From positions 33,474,170 to 33,538,169 of the forward strand of contig CM023533.1 of the NCBI GenBank assembly GCA_013350335.1: DNA of 64,000 nt, read 5' to 3'. Below are positions 11,550-22,800 of the stretch, one piece after another. Position numbers and translations under genes: made by a program. The notes under the pieces were generated by a model. The model saw nothing but the letters and a program-made list of their open reading frames with translations, ran no database searches and had not been told where the DNA came from. Within the stretch, counting starts at the first letter, position 1; each line of letters starts with the position of its first letter. Source of the DNA: Chimonanthus salicifolius. Lineage: Eukaryota > Streptophyta > Magnoliopsida > Laurales > Calycanthaceae.

Positions 11550-12230
11550 AGTGGGGGAGGAGTAGTGGGTGAATGAAATACAACACAATGGCCTTTAAGA
11601 GGTATATCGTGGTCAAAGTTCAAGGTGGAGCCCTTCGATGGAGATAATAACTTTAGATTGTGGTAGAGTACGTTTAAAGACATTTGGAGCAGCAAGGGTT
11701 GTATAACTATAAGCACTAAAAGGGAGGGAGAAGAAGACAAAGTCTTCTGATGATAAAGGGAAGGAGAAGAAGTCAGAAAACATGACTGATGATACTTGGG
11801 AAGGAACTTGAGATGAAGTCAGTGAGCACAATCCATTTGTGCCTTCGCACTGGAGGTAAAATATAATATTTTAACTAAACTTCTGCTACAAAAGGAAGGT
11901 AACCAAAGAAAGGGAGAGGGAAAAGTGCTGGAAAGTTTAAATACTTCTACTCTTAGAAGGAAAGTAACCAAAGAAAGTGAGATCTGGAAGAAAACAACAA
12001 AAAGAGCAAGTCTCAAAATGCAGATCATGCAAGCATGTATAGAGTGATTTATACGGAGACAGTGATCTGTGTGTAGTCAAGACAGGTATGGATCATCTAG
12101 TTGATAGATGAGTTTTAGATTATGAGTGTTCTTATCACATGAGTCTTCACAAAGAATTGTTTGACACTTAGTGATGGAGGAATTGTCCTAACGGTTGATA
12201 ACGAGGCATGCAAAATCATTGGAATTGAGA
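11550..12230 (+). pseudogene. Copia gag and protease remnant
   Basis: Just inside the LTR the translation gives KFKVEPFDGDNNFRLW, the start of Copia gag. Around 12110-12230 a decayed match to the Copia protease follows: remains of a D-S-G-x-S-Y-H-M motif (LDYECSYHMSLHKELFDT) and GGIVLTVDNEACKIIGIE. Several stops and frame breaks make it non-functional. Integrase and reverse transcriptase are absent, so the element is 3'-truncated. Confidence 0.7.
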
Positions 12231-14761
12231 TTTAAAAATCAAACCTCTTTACAGACAATTTCTACCCTCCATCTCAAATTTGGATATTCTTGTCTACTTA
12301 ATTTTTGAAATTAATTTTGATTTATATGCCATGTTTTTTTTTATTTTTTCTATCAAATTGAGATTAAAACATTTTAAATAGTTAAGTATGAACCAGTACA
12401 AACATGAAATGAAATTAAAATTAGAAGTATCAGAAGTTAACGAAGTTAAAAATAGAAAATTCCAACATTTCATACTTTTAACATCAATATTAGCATCTCA
12501 TTAGTCTTGATTTTAAAAGTGAAAACACATATTGTTAATACAAAAACTATTATTACATCCCATTTACTTTAAAATGCAAGTGCAATCTTATATAATATAG
12601 CTGTAGTTTTTGTTTATATAGGATGAAGAAACATAAGATCGTAAGATTTTATTTTATTTTTTTCCAAATCCAAATTACAAGATAATTAATATGAAGGCAC
12701 AATTTAATATGATTATTACCCTATCTAATAATATCAAAACTAGATCAAACTGTCTAGTTCAATTCAATTTGTCCAAGAGCAAATGATTGAACTTAGTAGT
12801 TCATAGTAACTTAAGAAAAAAAACACAATGGTTCAAATTGATTCAATATGGTTATATTTTATTTGTCATTTATGATTATTATTAAATTATCATATTATGC
12901 TGCAATTTGATCTGGTAGTTAAATTAAGGACATAATAAATTAATTAATACAGTTTGATGAATGGTTCTTCTTTTAAAAACATTAACTTAAATAAATGAGA
13001 AAATAAAATAAAGTCATTTAAGGTGATTGAGTTAGGTTCGTAGTAGACAAGAGATAATTTGAACTTGAAAGATCACATGTTGAGGGTAGGAAGAGAGGAA
13101 GGTCATTAAGACTTGGAGAGAATGAATAAAATCATTATAGATAATGAAAATAAGGAATAAAATTAAAAAAAAATTGAATGCTATGTGGATAAAGAAGTGA
13201 CAATTGATGGTGATGATGATGATGATGAAATTCAATTTTTTTTATATCAATATTAAATATAATTAAAATGTTATAAATCAAAGATACAAAGAGAAGAGAG
13301 ATTACTAAAATTTACTCAAAAATTTTAAATAAATGGAAAGATAGTGACTAATAATAATAATGACAACACAATAAAGTTCAAATTTGTATAAATTTTCAAC
13401 CACCAATTTAATTCAATTACAGTTACATCTGTAATGAAAGGATAATGAGACACATAATGAGATATGTCATTAAATAAATCGTAGGTCTCAATAATAGTAG
13501 AAGAAAGAGTCATTTAATTACTGACTATTCTTCCTCTTTTCATTGATGTCTTACCAAACTCACCGGTAACATTAACATTCCATCTAATCAACCGTTTATA
13601 TTAATTAGTACAGAGAAATTTATCAGCCGATATCTCAAATCCTGACCGATACATGGAGATTTGTTTCCCTCATCATTGAGAGGATTAGAGGTGCATTGTA
13701 ACTCATACTGTGTTATTTAAATTTATTGTTTGTGTAACTTTTTTTTCCTAAAGAAAAAAGGAGTTTCCTGATTTGAGCCCTATGACTCTCCAAATAATAT
13801 TTCTATTAGAAAAAGGAAAAACATTTTTTATATTCTGTTAAACAATTAATGATTTCAATCTATTTAATAATTAACAATTAAATGGGATCAATTCAACAAA
13901 CTCAAGTGAAAGTTCTAAGTTTGATCGAAATCGAAATCTAAATACATTGATCGACTTTAAATACCTTTCGCCATGCTCAACAGATTAAGAAAATAGGTTT
14001 GGCAAATGCTTGTGTTCCGCAGTTTTCCACATATAAATTCAAAAAAAAAAAAATTAAGTTTTTTGATGAATCTTGTAAGATGGTGGGTCTCATTTGATGA
14101 TAAAAAAAAAAAAATTCATGTATACGAATATAGATCATCACAAAAGGTATCATACAGTAAAACATAAGGTATATTGAACCATATTAATCGTTAATTTTTA
14201 AAATTATATATATAATACATAATGACACATAAAAGATGGGATAGACCGGATCTAATAGACAGGTGAGATCCAAAACAAAAATCCAACCCAAGAAAGGCCA
14301 GTAGGCCAGCGAAAACTAAGATTCCATATAATACAATCTCAAACTTACCATGTCATAGACTCATAGCATGTAAATGTAAGACAGCTAATTATACATATTA
14401 TGATTATTTAAATCAAGACTCTTACAAATTAAGCTATTCTTTTATGAACAAAGTATCGAGACATCTTAGAGAACCCAACTAATTCTTGAACATGTAAAAG
14501 TCTCCCTATCTGTTAATTCTACCGAAAATGGCGCTTTGAGGTGGCAGTGGTCCAACACAATTCAAATTAAACATCAGAAAAAGGAACACAGATGAAACCC
14601 AATTCAAATTAAACATCAGAAAAAGGAAGGAGAAAAAAAAGAAAGAAAAAAGAAAAAACCAACTCACTGAAACTGTGGAAGGAGAATGTAATTAAGGACA
14701 ACTCTATGATCCCCCTCCCCAGAAGAGACATCTCCACCGTTCATCAGCTGTCATTGGGCCA
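12231..14761. other. Intergenic AT-rich DNA
   Basis: No gene or named element found. Open frames here (for example 13032-13235 and 13977-14165) are hydrophobic, AT-driven chance frames. Confidence 0.5.
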
Positions 14762-15058
14762 TCAAGGACTTGTAAATCTTGACGACCACCAACTGCATCC
14801 CCTCTCATCTCCACTCCTGCACACGCTAGAACTCGCCAGCTGCATCATCACCTTAACGTATGTATTTCTAAGCCGAACAAGCAAATTTTTAGATGACGCA
14901 AACCTCGGATATCTCATCCTTGGCGGATGCGCCACCTTTATCCTCCATCCCCGTCTTCGTCCAAGGCTGCCTACTTCGCCTCGCTTCCTGCGCCTAGCTG
15001 ACCCGTCGAGTCGCTCGTACTCTCTTTTCTTCCAATACCCTTTTAACCATTCTTCCAT
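14762..15058 (-). CDS. Small basic plant protein, uncharacterised
   Basis: Intronless 98-residue, strongly basic protein starting MEEWLKGYWKKREYERLDGS, then an arginine-rich run and KNLLVRLRNTYVKVMMQLAS. From memory, plant genomes hold a family of small uncharacterised proteins with the same order: M-x-E/D-W-x-x-G-Y-W-x-R-R-E-Y-x-x-L-D-G-S, basic linker, L-V-R-L-R-x-x-Y-V-x-M-M. I chose the ATG at 15058; a longer in-frame ATG at 15196 would translate the CT microsatellite into (LS)7, so that part is taken as 5' UTR. No function is known to me. The overlapping plus-strand frame is judged a shadow. Confidence 0.72.
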   Translation of the reverse strand: MEEWLKGYWKKREYERLDGSARRRKRGEVGSLGRRRGWRIKVAHPPRMRYPRFASSKNLLVRLRNTYVKVMMQLASSSVCRSGDERGCSWWSSRFTSP

Positions 15059-15072
15059 TTTTCCTCTTCCAA

Positions 15073-15075
<3 letters not shown>

Positions 15076-15119
<44 letters not shown>
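15076..15119. repeat. (GA)n microsatellite in a 5' UTR
   Basis: About 22 GA units; on the minus strand it is a CT-run 18 bp upstream of the ATG at 15058. CT-rich 5' UTRs are common in plants. Confidence 0.9.
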
Positions 15120-15121
<2 letters not shown>

Positions 15122-15324
15122 CGTAGTTGGGCATTTAACTGGATTTTTATAACATAAGCAGAAGCAGTGCGGTGGGTCTGGCTGCGCACTATGCACGTGG
15201 TAGTGCGCTCACGGATCATCATCTATTTAAAGAAAGGTGAAAACTCCTCACCCACATTTCTCAGGATAATGATTTTTGCACTCCATTTTCTCACATGACA
15301 CACTCATTTAAAAGGAAAGGAATT

Positions 15325-15488
15325 TCTAATTTTTTTTTTAATTTACGTGGAAAACCAAGATACCCAGTGTAAAACTCCAAAAGATGAGCCCACTATTCAA
15401 GGGCACACCAAAGTTAGGCCATGAGGGCTCGAATCCGCAATCCTCTCATTTCCTGAGGTGAGAAGTAACCAGTTGAACTACACTTATG
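15325..15488 (-). mobile_element. SINE, tRNA-derived family A, full-length copy
   Basis: On the minus strand it starts with an A-box-like head (GTAGTTCAACTGGTT), has a B box (GGATTCGAGCCC), then GGCCTAACTTTGGTGTGCCC, and ends TACACTGGGTATCTTGG, TTTTCCACGTAAATT and a run of A. Matching copies: 35757-35925 (plus) and 57463-57605 (minus). Confidence 0.75.
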
Positions 15489-15489
15489 A

Positions 15490-16864
15490 GTTTCCAAAAG
15501 AGGGAAGTAGAGGAATTTTCAAATTTGCCCCTACGTCACCACTTCATTTCTCACTGCCGCTCTAATGCTGCATTAAATAAATTGGTGGGGTGAATAAGAC
15601 TGGGATTGGGTGAAAGGGTCCAGAAAGATACTGGATACCAACGGTAGATGAGTGTAATGAAGGAAATGCATTCAGACCTCAATAGGCACCATGGCCTGCA
15701 CTGTGCAATTAAACCTCAGTGGGCCCCACATGTTGCCTAGTGAAAACTTTCGCCATAAAGTATGCCCATAAATATTATATCATAAAAATGGCCCTCTAAT
15801 TTATTTATTTTTATGACAAGGTGGTGTCCAGGGCCCTCCAATGAAGATGACACCTATCACATTAACACCCACTAATTTGCATATTGACAGGAAATATATC
15901 AATATCGAATTTAATTATAAAATTTCTTGTGTACATGTATAGAGACAACATAATCATATAATAAATATGGTGGTTTGAATTCAAAAGAGCCATTGAATTT
16001 CAAAAGAGCCATTTAATTAGTTGTCTACCCAACAATGCCCCCTAAAAAGGCAGCAAAATGTGAGAAACAATGAAATATGCAAAGGGCCCTCAGTTAGTTA
16101 TGTCATCTAAATGATAATATATGATATATCAAATACTGACAGATATTCTAATCTTAGTTTGAACATGCTCCACATATACAGTTCTACAGAAATCATATCC
16201 AAAGAAAGAAAAAGAACACCACAATATCAAGGCAGCACTGAATTTCCCCAAAGTTGTGCTATATTTCATATGGACCGACTACAATACCATGTAGAAAAGG
16301 TCTAAACAAGAGACCCTTCAAATGAACAAAAAACCCAAGAATAATCGTCACAAACAGAATGGTACAAAAAACTTTTCTGCCTTTGCTATACAGGAGGAAA
16401 AGGCAAGATCAAGGGACTCAGAAATTGCCCTGCATCACCTGCAACAATACCCAACTTCTCACTAACTCTCTACTACTAAATGACTAGAACAAGAAGACTG
16501 CAGGCAACTTATTGCCTTCGGGACAACACCACAGGATGACCTTTTGGCTCTCACTAAGCATCTTGCGGTTTGAAAGCCAACATCCGTATCAATTTCCCGT
16601 AATACCAAATCCCTCCAAAACATCCATGATTTATTATAACCAGCACACTACAACTGTTTCAGCACCCCGCTTTGAACGACTGTGACTGGACCAGACAAGA
16701 CCCGACCCCAACAGACAAAGACGTCCCCATCGTTACCCATTTGACACTGTATGAATGCAACTCAGACCAATTCCCCTGCAAGTTTGCAAGGCATAAATTA
16801 ACTGTAAGACAAGTAATCATCATGACTTCAAATTTATCAGTTTAGTTCTTAACTGTGTGTACCT
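15490..16864. other. Intergenic and importin-alpha 3' UTR region
   Basis: No gene recognised. The part nearest 16864 (about 16300-16864) is less AT-rich and is probably the 3' UTR and terminator of the importin gene. Confidence 0.45.
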
Positions 16865-19800
16865 TTAGCTGCTGAAGTTGAATCCACCAGAAGGTACAGG
16901 TAGCTCATTTCCCCCAAAACGGAATGTGGGTTGAGCAGCTTCACCAGCAGGCAGGGACTCATCGTCATCCTCCTCCAGCCAATATGTTTCGAGGACCTTC
17001 ACAGCCTTCTCATAAATCTCAGTGTTGTCATGGCTTTGGAGATTTTCAATCTTCTCTAGACCCTCAGCTTCATCAATCATCTGGGCATATAAATTGACTC
17101 CAGCAGTGTTCCCCAAGTTCTCTCTGCTTCCCCAACCTTCAGGATGTTCTCAAGCCCTTCAAGACAGACTGTGACTATTCTTGGATCCGGGCAATTAAGG
17201 AGATCGCACAGTGGCTTTATGCAACCTTGACTTACAAGAAACCTTTTTGCCAAAAGTAAGAGAAAATCAACTTTTTAAATTGAAAAACATTAGGAATTTT
17301 TTTTCAACAAACTTCTCCAATCTATCTTCCATCATACAGAAGTGCACAGCTTATACGTACTTTATTTGATCATGTGTACCGCCAGAAGTAGCATTTGAAA
17401 TAGCCCAGGCTGCTTCTTTCTTGATATCAAACTCAGCAGTTTGAAGCAAATGTACTAAAGGACCGATGATATTAGCATTAATCACAGCCTACAAGTTTTT
17501 AGGTACACAAAAGTAGTACTCGTCATTAGAAAAGACTTATTGACAAATAGCATAAGCTAAGCCACAATGGAGAAGCAAATGAAAATGAACCTTCAGAAAA
17601 TACTCAAAAAGAAAAAAATAAAAGGGGTTCTGAAAAGCTTAACCAATCAGTAAACCAAGAAAATGCTTTCTTTTTAGCATTAACACTGGAAGTAAACCCA
17701 TCCTCTCTCTGTACCTGTATTTGTTCTTTATTTCCCGCTGTAATGTTCGAGATGGTCCAGCAAGCTTCCTTCTTGATGCTTTTCTTGTGATTGTGAGTCA
17801 ACAAAGTCAATAGACAAGGAAGTGCCTGGTGATTGATGATGAACTGAACAAAGGATAAATAATACATTAATATAGAGAACCTCAATATCCAACCTTTCAC
17901 AAATGAAATATCAGTCATAAAATTAATCCATTGGAAATATGGCAACTACTGAATCATCTTGCAACATTCATTTCAACCATAAAAGGGAAAGAAAACTTGC
18001 AACACAGTTGAATGACCCAAGTAATGCAACTGTCACATCAACACATCACTAGTCTCATAACCCTAAGCAAGTCCTATCAATGTCATATTTGACAGCTACT
18101 CAATTACAGAGTCAAGCATGGCTGCACAAGAAGCGATATTGAGAGAATTGATTCCAACAAGGGAAGCACTAGACTTGACTCCCTGCAAATGCAAGGCCAT
18201 GCCTTGTTACCGCTCGAGGAAAAAATGAGTAGCCCCATCATTCAGAGTTCAGTTCTCTCCTAAAAATCAGAATATTGCACAAAGCTTGGGGAAATTATCC
18301 ATTGTGAACCTGTTCATAGTGAATTATACCTTTCAATTGCAACCTTTGAATGAACAAAAAAAGTTGCCAGATTTTACCTTTTAAATTCATCCAAAAATTA
18401 AATCCAAGGGCGATTGAAAGTTCACCAATTTTTGTGAACTGGTTTGCAACTATCATTTCTCCAAAGCTTAGAGCTACACTTCTCCTTTTGTACCTTAATA
18501 GGGGCTACTACTTTGTTGAGAATTAGGATCACATGAATAATGCACAAATGTGGACAAACATTTGAAACAGGGACCCACATGCAAGTATGCACACAAACAC
18601 ACCTTAATATTTGGACATCCAGCATTTTGTGTGTGTTAGGGTGGGGGAGAAGGAATGTTGTTAATCAGTGCTTTAGGAAACTAAGAACATAAATAGCACA
18701 TATGGTACCAAGAAAATCCAAAAAACCCACATGTAATTGCAGCAGTTATGAAGATCCACATCCAAAATTTTCTCTCTCAACATGTCCCACTAATGGCATT
18801 ATACTCAAATTTGAAACAGATGAAAATACAAGTTAAAACAAACAAGCGTATGCAAGAAACTGTTTTTTTTTTAATTGAATGATTATTGACATCCATGCAC
18901 CAATCTATGTTGCACATGTCTTGGTGTGTCCAATCCGGGTCCAGGTATCATAGACACCAATAAACTTTCTATGTCAGCCAACAGACATAAGCACTTGGTA
19001 CTAGTGTACTACATTGGAATCAAGAAGGAGCCACCTTAAGCGATCAAAAGTGCTTCACCTTCTAGGCTTTGAATACAAGGAACTCTCCTCATCAGGACAT
19101 AAGTCATTTTATATAGCAAAGCAAACACTGAAATGGGGATTGCATGGCCACCTGTGATTACAGCCAAGTAGCCACCAAGTGGAGAGGGCAGAAGGTCTAT
19201 AAATGGGCTGGAGATGCACAAAAAATCAACTTATCAAATGATCATTGTTATCTATGGACTCAAAAATCTTCAGTGGAAGGACCATGGTGGGGCAGGGAGC
19301 AGGGAAGAGGGAACTCTTATCAAAACTGGTCTTTAACTCCAATCAAAATCCATTGGGACCTATCCAATGAATGGGTTCAACATGTTTGAGTAGGGAATGG
19401 GTGGAAAGGTGGGCCCCGATATCCTAAAGCTCAGTATAAGGTGAATATACAAGTTTACTCAAAAGGTAAAATATCAGTAGGTCATTTCAAGTCCTCTGCT
19501 AACCTCTTGATATATGCTTGAAAAAAATTCACCCCTATGAATCGGAAACAGAAAGAGACGAAAGAAGAGAAAAAACATAAGAAGAAAAGGCGTGAAAGAT
19601 GAGAAATAAATGAAGACAAAGTACAATTTTTTTTGCCGCAGTCCTTTCTCCTATTTTTATCGTGTTTCTCTTCTCTTTCTTCGACCTTCTCCTCTTTAGG
19701 TGCCACAACTGTGGGATATTTTAGGGTTTCATCGCTTCAGTGTTTTAAGTGCCGCATACATACATGGGTTTCGTGTTGGTCTTTTATGCAGCAACTTATA

Positions 19801-22800
19801 CATGGATTTTATGCAGCAACTTATAGGTGGGTTTTATGCGGGACTTAGACATGGGTTTTATGTGGAACTTAGACATGGGTTTTATACGGCAACTTATTAT
19901 GTGACTTTTGGGTTAAATTTTTGTACGGCAACTTATACATGGGTTTTATGCGGCCAGTTATTATGTGGTTTTTGGGTTAACGTTTTGTATTTTTTGGAAG
20001 CTATTTCATGTATTCTTTCATGACTTTTTTTATTTATTTTATTTTTTGAGTGATGTTCTTCTATCTCTTTTTTTTTTGTCAGTTTAATTAAATATTTTTT
20101 CTCTTGTTTTTCATATGTTTATTTTTCTCTCAAAAAAACCCTTTATTTAATGCAAAATTATCAAATTATCAGTACTTAATAGTATAAATAATAATTTTAG
20201 TATGAATTTTTCAATAATAAAAAATAATTTATATAATTAATAGTTTTACAAAATATTTTAAAAATTATTTTTTGTATAATATTCTATCACTACAACTGCA
20301 GCTATAAGAGCAACATATAATAAGCTATATACTTTAATATTATAAATCTTAAAAGATATGTAGAAATTTCTTTTATAGCTCATATTATTATCTTAATGAC
20401 AATTTTATTCAATTGAAATTAAATTTTATAATTACATTTAACAAATAATTTTTCTAAATTATCTATCTAAAATACTATACTATTCAATTATAGTATAAAT
20501 AATTATATATTATGAGGAATTGACAATGCATCTTATTATTCTATGTCATATTTTATGTTCTTGTAGTATAAATAATAATTATAGCAAAAAAATTCAAAAA
20601 TATTATAACTCTTACGATTCTACGATTCACGAGTCCCACCCTTGGACTGATTTACGATATGATTCGAGTTTGACAACTATTGTCAGCTTCCTAATAAAAC
20701 AAACAATCCTCCTCAATCATCTTCGTGATGTCTACCATGAGAGCTCTAAATTCTCTCACATACTCCCAAATTGAGCTACTATGCTTCAACTTTCTCAACT
20801 TCTTTCCAGCTTTGTATTTGATGTTCCCGAGTAAGAATTGCGGCTTCAATTCTGTTTTGAAGTCCTCCCCAGAGTCAACCACACACAAGCCTTCCTCTAT
20901 ATCACCATGCCTCTGTCTCTACCGAAACATGGCACCATTAGTGAGGTACATTATGGCTGTATCAATCTTGGATTTCTCATCATCGATCCTAGTAGCCCTG
21001 AAGTAGCGCTCAAGTTGCCATATGAAATTCTCAAATTCCTTGAAGTGTCCAGCACCACCATACTTTTGTGGTTCAAGGATTCGCCTCTTTGGTTCATTCC
21101 CTAATGGTGACTCCACCAGCAACAACTCTTTCAAGGATACATATGTTGGTACGGAGATCATCCATCTATTGTTGTCCCTTGAACATTGCTTGGACCAACT
21201 CTGCTAAGTCTTGGATTTGAGCCTTCATATCTTCTATTTGAGATGAGAAGTGCTATCTGACAAAAGCAATTTCATCTTTCAAATTCTTCACATTGGACTC
21301 TATCGTAGTTCCCAATGTGTCAGTCTTGTCGTTGAGCCTGGCAACAACAACTCTTAGCCGGCCCTTCATGCTCACCAATTTTCTTCAACACTGTGATGTC
21401 AGATCATGGTTCTTGCGATGAATCACGGTGGGAGGGTTTCTTACCTTTCTTCACTAGTTCCTCAGTCACGGTTCCATCCTTTTCCAAAGCCATCTCTTTG
21501 TTCACACAATGCAATTAGTTGGTGTCAAACACAGCTATAATACCATTCTCACGAGACTTATGAATCCTTCATTGATTCAATCTTGTTGGCACTCACTCAA
21601 ACCGTCTGCCGTCAAGCGAGTAAGCCTAACCACCAACTTGGTCACTCTTTGGACCAAAAGCGATCACACCAAACCACACGACCAGAGCACAAGTAGGGAG
21701 AGATGGAACACCAAGACTTGATCAACACAAACCCAACTTCCATTGATGAACAAAGAGAAGTACAAGGCAAACACTCACACTTGAGTTGAACACCAAAGGA
21801 CTACAAGGCTAGAACTCTGAACTAACTTGGGAGCAATGAAATCCCCACTCCTATTTATAGTTGAGGCCTAGATCACCAATGGATAGGATTGTGCCATGTG
21901 GTGATGATCCAATGGTTCCCTTCAAAATATCTTAGATATTTTCACACACTCCTAGACTACCGAGAATCTTCCACACAATTCTACAATTCTCTTCAACTCT
22001 AGAATTTTCCATACTTCTCTACACACTTACAAGGTTCTTTAGAATTCTACACAACTCTAGATAATTCTACATTGTTCTAAGAAAACCTCTCTACTTCTTG
22101 GATTTCTTGTTCTTCTTCTTTGGCTTCTTCACAGACTTAGGCACAAACTTGTCTTCTTTTCTAAGCAACTGACCTTGTTTACTCGTATCGAGTAATCGAC
22201 CCGTGACTAAAAGGATCCTTCTCTCATTTTGCATAGCCAGAAGGACAAATAAGGTCAAGGAATGAAAATGATAATAACCAATACCAATTGACGGAGAAGA
22301 AATATGTAGGTTGGTGCAATTGGAGGTATAACCATATTCAGTTAAGTACTCCTTTTTTTTTGAAAGGTATTCTCTTTTAAAGGAGTGCAACACGAGGACT
22401 TCCGAGCAAATAGGTGTCATCAACAATATAAGGTTTTAGATTTTTTTTTTTTTTTGAATAATATAAGGTTTTAGATTTTTCATAATACAAAAAGCAATGT
22501 AATTTTTCAACTCAATGTGTAAACATTTCCATGCACTAACAGAGATCTTTTCCTTTTAAAAAGTGTATTAATAATCATTTTCCAAATGGTAAAGGAAAAA
22601 GGGAGAACCATGAAGCATTCAGTACCTGAGTCTGCACATCATCTCCAGTGACAATGTTCCCAACTGTACGGAGTGCAGGAATAAGCACTGATGGAGAAGG
22701 ATGGCTAAGAAAACCACAGAAATAAGGGAATTTTCAGAATGCTAATATAAAGTAAAAGGTTATGTTACTACAGAAGTTTAGACCAAGAAAAAGAAATGGA

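Noticed and set aside
14706..15152. 148-codon plus-strand frame
   Set aside because: It is the opposite-strand shadow of the small basic protein at 14762-15058 and ends in a translated GA microsatellite.
22091..22426. Minus-strand frame ending with a lysine-rich tail ([15 protein letters not shown])
   Set aside because: It lies inside importin intron 7 next to the LTR, has no recognisable domain, and low-complexity lysine runs are common in chance frames. It could be the tail of a lost pol gene, but this cannot be supported.
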